Below, piece after piece: positions 10,920 to 21,200 of a stretch of DNA of 64,000 nucleotides. The notes under the pieces are model-generated. The model searched no databases. It worked only from the letters and a program-made list of their open reading frames with translations, and was not told where the DNA came from. This stretch comes from Centropus unirufus (Eukaryota > Chordata > Aves > Cuculiformes > Centropidae). The DNA is taken from the NCBI GenBank assembly GCA_013397695.1, contig VYZI01000125.1, positions 1,344,491 through 1,408,490 of the forward strand, given 5' to 3'. Positions within the stretch are counted from its first letter, which is position 1. Each line of letters begins with the position of its first letter. Made by a program: the position numbers and the translations under genes.

Positions 10920-11010
10920 CTATGGAGTCAGAGGGTGGGGTTGGAAAGATCATTTGGTTCCAACCTGTCTGCTGTAGGCAGGGATATCTTCCATGCCTGC
11001 CCACTTAGCA
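10920..11010 (-). repeat. Weak CR1 3' tail, antisense
   Basis: A stretch reading ggggttggaaagatcatttg, followed by gttccaacctg and a cagggatatcttcc motif, fits a degraded antisense CR1 terminus. The boundaries are uncertain. Confidence 0.5.
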
Positions 11011-13512
11011 GCAAAGAAACTAGTCTAACATAATCCATGTTCTTAAACCTAAAGATTCCTGGGTAAAGTAACTTTCTGGTTTTAAGGGCGAAAAATAACC
11101 CATTGAGAACAAAAATCTACCCTAGTGACAACTCTTACAACTAAATTGCACCCTATTCTAAATATCTCTGCAATTTGTTGAGTCTCCTTCATGCTCCTAT
11201 AGTGATGAGGTTATACAACTTGAGTAGGAAGACAGTTTTCAGTATTCAAACCAAAAGGTGATTAGAGGAGATACCAATGAGGAAGACTGTTAAGCTGGTG
11301 GCTTCCTCTAAACTGTTCTAAACTCATCTTGAAGGATATAAAGTACTTTCTCATCATAGGAACTACTTGTGCCTGTGCTTAAGTATGCAAAAGTATTTAC
11401 TAACTAATGTGCATAATGATAAAATAAGGCTGGAAACAGAAAAGTAACCCTTTCTAGCAGATTACTGTAGCAAGAGCTGTGGAAGATGCTTTGTTGTGTG
11501 TATATTTTGGTGGCAATCTAAACCATAATTGCTGTGATGGCAGATAGGAATAAAGCTCTCTGGCTTTAGGACTTTACTGCAGTTATAAGTGGTAGTCGTA
11601 ACCCATACACTGTTCTTAAAACAAGTCGTATTGCAGTGTAATGACCCAGCATGGGCAGGTCATGCTGCTGTCTAGAAACTGCCACTTCGCTCTTCACAGT
11701 TTTAATTTCGGCTAGGAATACTCTTCCAAAATCCCACTGTGAAGTGCCGAGGCTCTAAAACAGGAAAGGCTTTTGGAGTACTATAGAAAGTTAATTGTTC
11801 CTGCGTTTTGTGCAGATACGTATGTAGGAAGAGACAAGGAGAGTAGCATGGGTGTAGCAACTGTTTCTGGGCTTTGGAGAGAGCTAGCAGCAAGGTAGCT
11901 GGGAACATGGACTTCTTGGGCAAATGCTTCCCTTTCATGAATCAGTAAGTCTTTGGAGGATGATGATAGATCAATAAGAATGTGACAGAAAGTGGAGTAA
12001 ATGAGAATCTAGTTGGGAAAGGGAGTGCTTATGTGCACACGTCGGGTGTTATCAGGGAGCCACAGTAGGGAGGAAACTCAAGGTAGTAGATGCAGGCTCC
12101 TGGAATTTGTGTGGGAGTACTCAGGCTTCCAACCCATACAAGATTTGCTGTGAATTGAGTTGCAGCGAGAGCTGTGGTGGCTGAGCTTGGCATTACAAAC
12201 AGCTCTGCTCGGCAAAGGGGTTTGTGTCAAGCAAGTACCCACAGCATGAGCAGCTCAGCAGCTTCCAGGCCTGTGTCTGGGTCGTTGCTTTCAGGTGGCT
12301 TGCATGGCATCACTTTACGCTGTGCTGTAGTTGCAGCAAGTCACTTGTGGGAGCTTTTTCTTGTGTTATCAGTTAAACATGTAATGCTAAGGATGTGGGT
12401 TGGCTGAGCAGGAATACTGTGAGGTGGGTATCCATGCGGATTTTTGGCATTGGGAAGGTTGGTCCCTGGGAACTGTGTGTTAACTTCTGACACTGCATTA
12501 TCACAGTCCATAAACCTCAAACAGGTCACTGCCCCTCCCTCGACTTATCTAGGTTTTGCCTGTTTACAAGGTCTCTGCACTTAACGCTAGAGACTTTTTA
12601 GACATGCCTGCACCTTCTGTTCTGGGCTGTAAAGGATCCTTAGAGCAAAATTGCTGTTCATGTAATGCAGTGGCAGAGGTGATGTGGGCCATAGGTTCCC
12701 CAAACCTGAGAAACATGGAATGTGAATTTTCTTGTATGTGGACTGGGAGGAAAATGAGGCGAGGAAGAGTGTGTTGGTTGCAGCGCCTGTGACACTGTTC
12801 TAAAATAGCTCTCTGACCTCTTTTCCTGTCTCTTGAGCCTTCCTAAGCCTATCTCTCTTACTAGTTAGAAGTGCATATATCAAGGTAGCACGCACAGTGC
12901 AAGTTCTTGGATGTAAAGTCATCCTGAATGCCAAACTTCCCTACCCAAATAGAGGACAGAGGGAGCACATGAGAACTGCTGGAATTTGTTTGATGCTCTT
13001 GGCTTAGTAAATGCGTTTATTCTACAGCTGCTTGCCTGCCTTCACTGGGTAGCTTATGTGTAGTAGAGGTGCCTGGCATCAGCTCTGGACTGCATGGAGG
13101 GCATTTAAAAGAAGAAAAATGCGTAGATGCAACTTTGTCCATGCCAATGTAATTTCACTTCTTCCAGTTGTGTTTTGACTGAATTGTAGTTGCGATGTTC
13201 AGTTGGGTTTTTTTTTAAGCTGGCTAAAGGCTTTTTTTATTGCAAGACTATCTATTAATGGTTTTATAAACTCTTCATTGCACCTGGCTGCAATCAACAG
13301 TGCCTTCACTCAAAACCCGCTTAATTCTTTAAAAGGTTTTGTTTTCTATCACTTCTCTGAACATAACAGTTTTTAGTCGGGGTGGTTTGAGGGGCCCCTA
13401 ATCGTGTAGTCAGTGAACAGGGAAAAAAGTACAGCCCCAAAAGTGTAAAGAGTGCTTGTAAAGGTACAAAAAGGAGAAATGGTACCTAAGCCATGAATGT
13501 TTCTTTTTGCAG

Positions 13513-13802
13513 GGATGCTCTTGGACCAACAGCTTCTTTCTAGCGCTACCTCAAAGTAACTTGCAGATCTTACTCACAGGGAAGATTGATCAAATGGTGA
13601 TGATCCCTATGGTTCTGCTGGATAACTCTTTGCCTTTTTATGTGTCTCCTTCCCAATACTGTTTATTTAACTTCAGTGACTCATGTCCATAGACCTTCTT
13701 TGATAATATCCACGAGTGTTTCTTGAGACATGAGTGTCATTAAAGGCATGTCACTATATGAAAATTGTTCTAAATGAGTAAAATGAAATTAAAATAAATA
13801 AA
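13513..13802 (+). other. Possible unannotated 3' exon with overlapping AATAAA signals
   Basis: The acceptor-like sequence tttctttttgcag ends at 13512. Two overlapping AATAAA hexamers lie at 13793-13798 and 13797-13802. This could be an alternative or downstream terminal exon, or a lncRNA end. The open frame inside shows no similarity that I recognise. This is a weak call. Confidence 0.2.
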
Positions 13803-14934
13803 GCAGCACTTGAATTTACAGAACAAACCTAGCGTAGCTGCCTTTGACACATGTGGAAGAGAAAACTGAATTCAGAGGTTACCTCAATATACTTTGTGAG
13901 TGAGCTGAATGCAGGCACAATGCAAGAACCGCAAAACTGTGGATGAGATAAAAAAAGTTAATTTATTCCGGTTCCCTCCCAAACTGGGAGGACTCCAAAA
14001 CAGCACCTGAGTAGACGGAACACATCTGAGAATGGAGGCACTGCTGAGCTCCGTCCTTGCTAAAAAGCACGAATCCCAAACACACTGCTTTGCCTGTGTT
14101 TATCAGGGAAAATGCAGAGTGTTTTTCCACTGCGCTTTGATCTTTCTCACAACAGGGCAGAAAATCTCAAGCATGTTTTCTACGGTGGCCTTGAGTTTAT
14201 CGCGGGCCTTTCTTACCTGAACTTAGAGGGTTCTACTTGTCAAGCACGTGAGACTATGCAATGATTAGCAGGACTGATGTGTCTTTCTGCATCCCAGCTG
14301 CAAGGTCACTTGAGTGTGGTTTACAATTCCTCCTTGCCAAGCTTCCATTATGTTCCTGCACTTAGTGTGTACAAGAAAGGGGAAATTTTGTTTCAAAGTT
14401 GCCTGCAGCTTGCCTGCCTGTGCCTGGTGCAGGAGTGATTTTAATCAGTTCCCCACAAACGTACTGTTTTAGAAGTCAGTGTTACTACTGATGAATATCT
14501 TGTACCAAAAAGGCCCTGTTTATATCCCCTTGTAAATCTTGTTATTCCCATAACTGAAATATATTTTGATACACTTCCTTCCTCTCCCCTAGGTAGGAAT
14601 GTAGTATGAAAGAGAGTCGCAAATCCATGCTGAAATACTGTTTTCTTGTATTGTGATGTAGATCTTTCTTTTCACAAGCATGTTGTAGAAACAGCCTCAT
14701 CCCGACACTGGTCTGCAGCTGTAACACACCAGCACCTCATGTGAGATGAGGTGCTGTATTGCAGATGACCTCTAAACCCACATGTTCCATGTCCTGGAAG
14801 GGATTGTCTATCACTGGAAGTCATCCCACTGCATGTAAAATTGTTTATGGTGGTAGGGAAGGAGAGGAGAGGCTGGAGTTGTGAAGGTGCAGTTCACGAG
14901 GGGAAACAAATGAAAAAAGTAGGCTTACGTGAAC

Positions 14935-15690
14935 CTCATGAGGTTCAGCGAGGCCAAGTGCAAGGTCCTACACCTGGGTCAGGGCAATCCATGGTTTCAA
15001 AATAGGATGGGACATGATGCGATTGAGGGTGGCCCAGCAGAGAAGGACCTGGGCGTGCTGACTGGTGAGAAGCTCAGTGTGAGCCAGCAATGAAGATCAC
15101 AACCCAGAAGGCCAATCCTGTCCTGGGTTGCATCACAAGAAGTGTGGTCAGCACGGAGGGGGAGGGGATTCTGCCCCTCTGCTCCTCTCTTGTGAGACCC
15201 CCACCTGGAGTTCTGTGTCCAGTTCTGGAATCCTCAACGTAAGAAGGACATGGAACTGTTGGAAAAGGTCCAGAGGAGGCTACAAAGATGGTCCGAGGGC
15301 TGGAGCACCTCTGCTGTGATGACAGGCTGAGAGAGTTGGGGCTGTTCAGCCTGGAAAAGGCTTCGGGGAGACCTTGCAACAGCCTTCCAGTAGCTGAAAG
15401 GGCTACAGGAATGCTGGGGAGGGATCTATTACTAGGGTGTGTAGTGACAGGACAAGGGGGAATAGCTAGGAAAGGGGGAGATTTAGGCTAGACATTAGGA
15501 AGAAATTCTTGGGGGTGGTGAGGCACTTGGTACAGGCTGTCCAGGGAAACTGTGGGTACTCTATCCCTGGAATTGTTCAAGGCCAGGCTGAATGGCCCTT
15601 AGGCAGCCTTATCTAGTGGGAGGCAGGGGGATTGGAACTGGATGATTTTAAGGCCCCTTCCAACCTAAACCATTTTATCATTCTAAAAAA
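14935..15690 (+). repeat. CR1 LINE 3' part, sense, about 750 bp
   Basis: It starts within the region after the reverse transcriptase (aaggtcctacacctgggtca, gagaaggacctgggcgtgct) and runs to the 3' tail (ccttccaacctaaaccattt). It has many stops and small indels, so it is a dead copy. Confidence 0.9.
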
Positions 15691-16198
15691 ATATTTGGAA
15701 GCAATTCCACTGTACTAGGATTTTGGAAACAGTTTTCCCTTCTAGATAACCACGAAAGCAGAATGAAGAAGTTGAAAAGGAACATGTCATGTAGGAGAGC
15801 TGGGAAGATGCAGGTGAGATTAAAAAAAAAAGCCAGGAATAAGCAAGAAGCAAAGACTTGGCAGTATAAAACTCTCCAGTAAAATTCCTTCTAAAAGCAG
15901 TTCCTTCTCTGCTGTTTGTGTTTCTTCAGGTTTTCAGTCCCCCTTCCTGGTGGTTTGAGTTCCCCTGAGCTCCTGAGTTTGGTGTGCTTGCTCCTCAGGC
16001 ACATGCTAAGACACGTACTCTTGTTCCAACGGAAGCGGTGTGTGGCACATCACAGTTCTGTTGCTGCTCAGGACCTCTGCATTGTTCGATGTCAGTAACT
16101 TTTTAGTATGTTTGGGTTTTTTCGGGTGAATATTTTTTTCTGACCTGTGTAGGGAAGTGAGTTGTGATTAACTGCCCTGCTCCTTTAAGATCTTTCAG

Positions 16199-16236
16199 GT
16201 CCCTTCTAACCCAAACCATTTTACAATTCCCACGGT
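16199..16236 (+). repeat. CR1 3' tail remnant, sense
   Basis: The sequence ggtcccttctaacccaaacc, followed by attttacaattc, is an isolated CR1 terminus about 200 bases before the next CR1 copy. Confidence 0.6.
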
Positions 16237-16436
16237 AGATCTGTGCTGTTCAGATGCAGAGCCACGGGTTCTCCTCACCTCCACTTGTAGGAGAATAAAA
16301 AAATCAAAAGGAACTTTGATATTTTAGCTTTTAAATATCTGTAATAGGAATGGGGTCTTGCTCTTGTTTTGAGGAAACAAAGAGCAGTATGAAGCTTTTA
16401 TTTGCCTGCTTCCAGCCTGCCCAATTGAGGGACGCG

Positions 16437-17105
16437 AAGTCTGCAAATCCCAGAAGGACAACCGTATCCTGGGCTGCATCAAAAGGAGCATGGCCAGCAG
16501 GGAGAGGGAGGTGATTCTGCCTCTCCGCTCTCGTGAGACCCTATTTGGAGTCCTGTGTTCAGTTCTGGAGTCCTCAGCACAGGAAGGACTTGGATCAATC
16601 AGTTAGAAGATGATCAGGAGGAGATGATGAGGAGAACCTCTGCTATATGTCTCCAAGGAGACCTTACAGTGGCTTTCTAGTACCTGAAGGGGCTACCGGA
16701 AAGCTGTGGAAGGACTTTTCACAAAGACAAGTAGTGATAGGACGAGGGGAGGGTGGCTTTAGATTAGAGGGGGGACGGTGTACCCTAGACATTAGGAAGA
16801 AATTCTTCATGATTGTCATAAGGAAAAATTACTTATAACAATGATGATGGTGGGGAGGCCCTGGCACAGGTTGCCAAGGGAAGCTGTGGATGCCCCATCC
16901 CTGGAGGTCTTCAAGGACATGTTGGATGGGGCTTTGAGAAGACTGGTGGGAGGTGTCCCTGCCCATGGCAGCCCTTCCAACCCAAATCATTCTACGCTGT
17001 GTGCAGGGCGTGCAGGATGTGTGCAAGGTGTCCCTGCCCATGGCAGGCAGATGGGAACTGGCTGATCCTCAAGGTCCCTTCCTACCCAAACCACTGTATG
17101 ATTTA
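16437..17105 (+). repeat. CR1 LINE 3' part, sense, with duplicated tail
   Basis: It begins with cagaaggacaaccgtatcct and ends with tcctacccaaaccactgtat. The tail module gtgtccctgcccatggcag occurs twice, near 16952 and 17027, with a first terminus near 16995 and the final one near 17100. Confidence 0.9.
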
Positions 17106-17115
17106 ATGATCATTT

Positions 17116-17329
17116 CACAGAATCATCAGGCTGGAGGAGACCTCTGTGATCACTGAGTCCAACCGAACCTGCCTGCCACTAAACCATATCCCCGAGCACC
17201 TCATCTTCCTGGCTTTTAAATACATCTAGGGATGGGGATTCCGCCATGTCCCTGCGCAGCCTCTGCCAGGACCTGATAGACTTTTCGGTGAAGAATTTTT
17301 TCCTGATGTCCGATCTGAACCTGCCCTGG
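17116..17329 (-). repeat. CR1 LINE 3' part, antisense, running into the gap
   Basis: It reads cacagaatcatcaggctgga, gacctctgtgatcactgagt and so on, a reverse-complement CR1 end. It is cut by the assembly gap, so its length is unknown. It is tail-to-tail with the preceding sense CR1. Confidence 0.9.
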
Positions 17330-18183
17330 NNNNNNNNNNNNNNNNNNNNNNNNNNNNNNNNNNNNNNNNNNNNNNNNNNNNNNNNNNNNNNNNNNNNNNN
17401 NNNNNNNNNNNNNNNNNNNNNNNNNNNNNNNNNNNNNNNNNNNNNNNNNNNNNNNNNNNNNNNNNNNNNNNNNNNNNNNNNNNNNNNNNNNNNNNNNNNN
17501 NNNNNNNNNNNNNNNNNNNNNNNNNNNNNNNNNNNNNNNNNNNNNNNNNNNNNNNNNNNNNNNNNNNNNNNNNNNNNNNNNNNNNNNNNNNNNNNNNNNN
17601 NNNNNNNNNNNNNNNNNNNNNNNNNNNNNNNNNNNNNNNNNNNNNNNNNNNNNNNNNNNNNNNNNNNNNNNNNNNNNNNNNNNNNNNNNNNNNNNNNNNN
17701 NNNNNNNNNNNNNNNNNNNNNNNNNNNNNNNNNNNNNNNNNNNNNNNNNNNNNNNNNNNNNNNNNNNNNNNNNNNNNNNNNNNNNNNNNNNNNNNNNNNN
17801 NNNNNNNNNNNNNNNNNNNNNNNNNNNNNNNNNNNNNNNNNNNNNNNNNNNNNNNNNNNNNNNNNNNNNNNNNNNNNNNNNNNNNNNNNNNNNNNNNNNN
17901 NNNNNNNNNNNNNNNNNNNNNNNNNNNNNNNNNNNNNNNNNNNNNNNNNNNNNNNNNNNNNNNNNNNNNNNNNNNNNNNNNNNNNNNNNNNNNNNNNNNN
18001 NNNNNNNNNNNNNNNNNNNNNNNNNNNNNNNNNNNNNNNNNNNNNNNNNNNNNNNNNNNNNNNNNNNNNNNNNNNNNNNNNNNNNNNNNNNNNNNNNNNN
18101 NNNNNNNNNNNNNNNNNNNNNNNNNNNNNNNNNNNNNNNNNNNNNNNNNNNNNNNNNNNNNNNNNNNNNNNNNNNNNNNNNNN
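17330..18183. other. Assembly gap, 854 undetermined bases
   Basis: A continuous run of N. It lies between an antisense CR1 and the NUP153 start codon, so it covers the likely NUP153 promoter and 5' UTR. The GC-rich flank suggests sequencing dropout in a CpG island. Confidence 1.
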
Positions 18184-18193
18184 GGGTCCCAGC

Positions 18194-18283
18194 ATGGCTT
18201 CGGGAGGCGGCGGCAGCGGGAAGATCCGGACCCGGCGGTACCACCTGAGCGCCGCAAGGCCGCCCTACGCCAGGAGCAAGCAG
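18194..18283 (+). CDS. NUP153: NUP153 exon 1
   Basis: It encodes the first 30 residues, a Gly/Ser start followed by KIRTRRY, as in other NUP153 proteins. The donor gtgagg follows at 18284, phase 0. Confidence 0.92.
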
Positions 18284-21200
18284 GTGAGGCCCGCGGCCGC
18301 CCCTGCACGCGTGTCCCGTAACCCCCCCCTCCCGTGTCTATCCGTCATGGCTCCCCCGCTTTCCCCGTGGCCCTTCCCCCCCATGCTTCCCATTTCCCCC
18401 GTGTCCTCCCTATCCGTGTCTACCGTCTTTCCCTCTGCCCCCTATACTCCTCTTTCCCCCCATGTTTTCCCAACCATGTGTGTGTGTCCCCATTTTACCG
18501 TGTGGCCCCTCTTCCTGCCCCCCCCTTCCCCCTCTCATTCCTTCCATTCTCCCCTTTCCCTCCATTCTTCCCGTGCCTCCCCCTTCCCATGCGTTTCCCC
18601 CTTCTCCCTCCTCTTTCCCCGTGTCCCTCCCCTTCCTCCTGTGCCCTCTCTTCCCCTTTCCCCCCTGTGTCTTCCCCTGCCTTCCTATATCTTCCCCCTC
18701 TTCCCAAGTGTATCCCTCTCTTTCCCGCCGTGTTCCCCTGCCCCGGCTCTCCCCCTCTTCCCCTGTGCCTCCCTGTGCCCCCTTTCTGCCCCCCCGTTAA
18801 CCCCTTTCCCCCCGCCATTCCTTGGCGCCTCTCCGTGGGGGAGCCGCTTCTCGCTTTCCCGCCCCACGTGCGCGGCTCTGGGCCGGGGTTTCCCGGTGGA
18901 ACGGGCCGCGGGGGCGGAGAAGGGTTTCCCGCCGGGGCCGCGGGGATTGTGGGATTTCCGGGCGCTCCCGGCCCGCGGGGGGAATCCTCGCCTCCCTTTT
19001 GTCTGCCGGTGGGCCGGGGGAGCGAATGCGGCAGGAGGAGGAGACAGGGAAGGTGTAGGTGCTCCTTCCCCCGCCGGATCCTCTTTTTGTCTCTGGCTGC
19101 CCCTTCACGGGGCGAAGGGCAAGAAAGAACGTTCCATGCTTGCTGTCCGCATGCACGCGTCCCGGGATGAGCCCCTCCGGGTTAAAGGGATGCTGGGTTA
19201 CCCAGTGTGGTTACTCTTGGGGTTTAAGTGCTTCGTGTCTGGTGTTTGCCTTTCCCGACACGTTTCAGATTGCGAAGGAGTTGGCGAGGGTGCTGTGTAG
19301 TGGGGCATCCTCGATTGTCTTTTGCATAGGATACTGCATGCGGAGCCCTCAGGTCTGCATCTGGTATTTTCTTCGGTCTCTGGCCTCTGCCTGAATGTGC
19401 TGATGCAGTGCAAGTGGAATGTGATTCATGAGGCGTTTGTTCTCCTTTGTATTGGAGTAGATGGGTAACAAAAACCAGTTTGCAAATTGCAACACAAAAA
19501 TTCCTTGCCAGTTAGAGCGCGGCTGGAGGGAAAGGAGCAGAGATCTCTCCCAATTAATAAATTTCGTGATGCCCAGGGACAGTGCTCTGGGAATGCCCTC
19601 CACGTGTATTTATGAACTTGCGGTGGACCATTCAGCCGAAACCTTTGCGTTACTAAATCGGTAACGCTGGCCAGGGGACTGAATAGGATGTGCAAGATTG
19701 AGGGTGTGTTATGCAGGATTTCTTTCTAAATCAGTTTTTATCATTTGGGAGGTACTATGCTTAGTCTTTTGTATAGTACTGATCAGCAGTGTTGTCCTTG
19801 TAAAGGTATCACGGTGACGCTTCATACAAAGGATCACTGCTCTGAGAGAGCATATGTTGAGAGCTCTTCCGTGAATGGTAGAATAGTGTTGAAATTGCCT
19901 TGTTGCACGTGTTGGTTCTGTGTACATAGCTGAAACCTGACACATGAATTGAAAATAATTAGCATAGGTGGGTTTCTGGCTCTTCCATTGTCTGTTATGC
20001 CTCTGTGTTTTTCCAGTAGGTTTATTTAAACAATGTGCCAAAGCAAACATGTGCTTGGGGATGTCTGTGGGATTCTGCTCAGAGAATGGATGCTGCTAAT
20101 CAAATACATAGATCAAATTAATATATTGGGGAACAAATTGTAATAATTAGGTAGGCAAACTGTTAGAGATCAGATGTGCATTTGTCACAATGGGTCGCTT
20201 TTTCACCCTCTGAAACTCGCTAATTTGCATTGCATAAAAAATATGAGCTCTAGTTTGGTAGCTGACTTAAGCTGGAATTAATTCACCAGTGTTCATATTT
20301 TCTGTATAATAACCAATAACTAAGTATTTTGTAGTTAAGTGTTAATTGCCTCTTGGTAATGCCTTTGGGAAGGTATGAAAGTGCAATCTCAACATGAGGT
20401 TATGCCTCTGATTTTGATCCCCTTATCCCCTAATTATTGTCAATAAGTTCATAGAAGTGTTCATAGAAATAAAGAAGTTCATGGAAATACTTCAATAGAA
20501 CTGTTCTTGGTGCTTGCAGGGACAGCTGTGGTCCTGAAAACCCTCAGTCTCTTATCATCAAGCTCCAAAGGTACCTGGGCACTGTACATGGTAGAGCTGA
20601 TAGCTTTGAAGTTCCTAGGATACCTGAATTTTTTTACCACTTCCATAAGAGATGTTAGCGTGATGCCTAGCTCGTGATTGTCTGCTTTCTGAATGTTGTT
20701 ATTTTGCCATACTTCCCCGGGGAATTGAGTCAGGTGAGAATTCTCTGATCACGCCCAATGTGCAGAGTCAGTTTTCTCTAAAGTACAGTGACAGCTTTAG
20801 AAAACAGTTGGAGGTGCTGCTGTTTTTTTAACGACTGTTAGCTAAAGCATTCGTTTAGAATGTGTTAAACCCTGCTTCAGATTCCTTTTTTTGCTTGGAG
20901 CAATCAACCTACGTCTTCCACTTTCCGGATGAATATCCCAGTCGCCAAGCTGAATGTTGTCTTCAGTTCTCCTAGCTGAAGCTGTGTTACTATCCAGAAA
21001 AAGAATGCAGGATTCATGCAGCCAGAAAGGATGTCTAAGAAGATATTGCCCTCCAAGACTGGAGATGTGCAGGGCTCTCATCCTTGATTTCAGAAGTTGT
21101 TTCATCCTAGAAGGAAACACGCAGAGCCAATTTTTCCTGCCTTTTTCCCCCCCCAAGTGCCTGATCATTAAACTTTAGAGCTGTGCTTCATTATGTTTGT

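Larger units (their letters stand above)
10481..14930. other. Intergenic DNA without a recognisable gene
   Basis: I see no conserved protein frame, tRNA-like structure or strong repeat over most of this stretch. A weak antisense CR1-like start (gggttggaaagatcatttgg, then ttccaacctgtctgc) sits near 10935-11000. A possible acceptor and paired AATAAA signals near 13512 and 13793 are listed separately. Confidence 0.6.
18184..19130. promoter_or_regulatory. CpG-rich 5' region of NUP153 (right half of the CpG island)
   Basis: Exon 1 and the first 850 bases of intron 1 are GC-rich. CpG density is high at 18840-19070, then drops to AT-rich sequence. This fits the downstream half of a CpG-island promoter whose upstream half is in the gap. 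Confidence 0.7.

Noticed and set aside
13590..13690. Another C/D-like motif (ggtgatgatcc) between the genes
   Set aside because: No convincing D box with a terminal stem at the right spacing.
15074..15491. Overlapping frames of 60 to 100 codons on both strands
   Set aside because: They sit wholly inside a broken CR1 copy (14935-15690).
18334..19170. A 278-codon Pro/Ser-rich frame and opposing Gly/Arg-rich frames
   Set aside because: Composition effect of the C/T-rich tract in intron 1; no domain, and it lies within the NUP153 intron.
17246..19300. Very long open frames across the gap (up to 684 codons on +, and over 330 on -)
   Set aside because: They are open only because N bases contain no stops, and then run through the pyrimidine-rich CpG tract. 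Only the 30 codons from 18194 to 18283 match NUP153.
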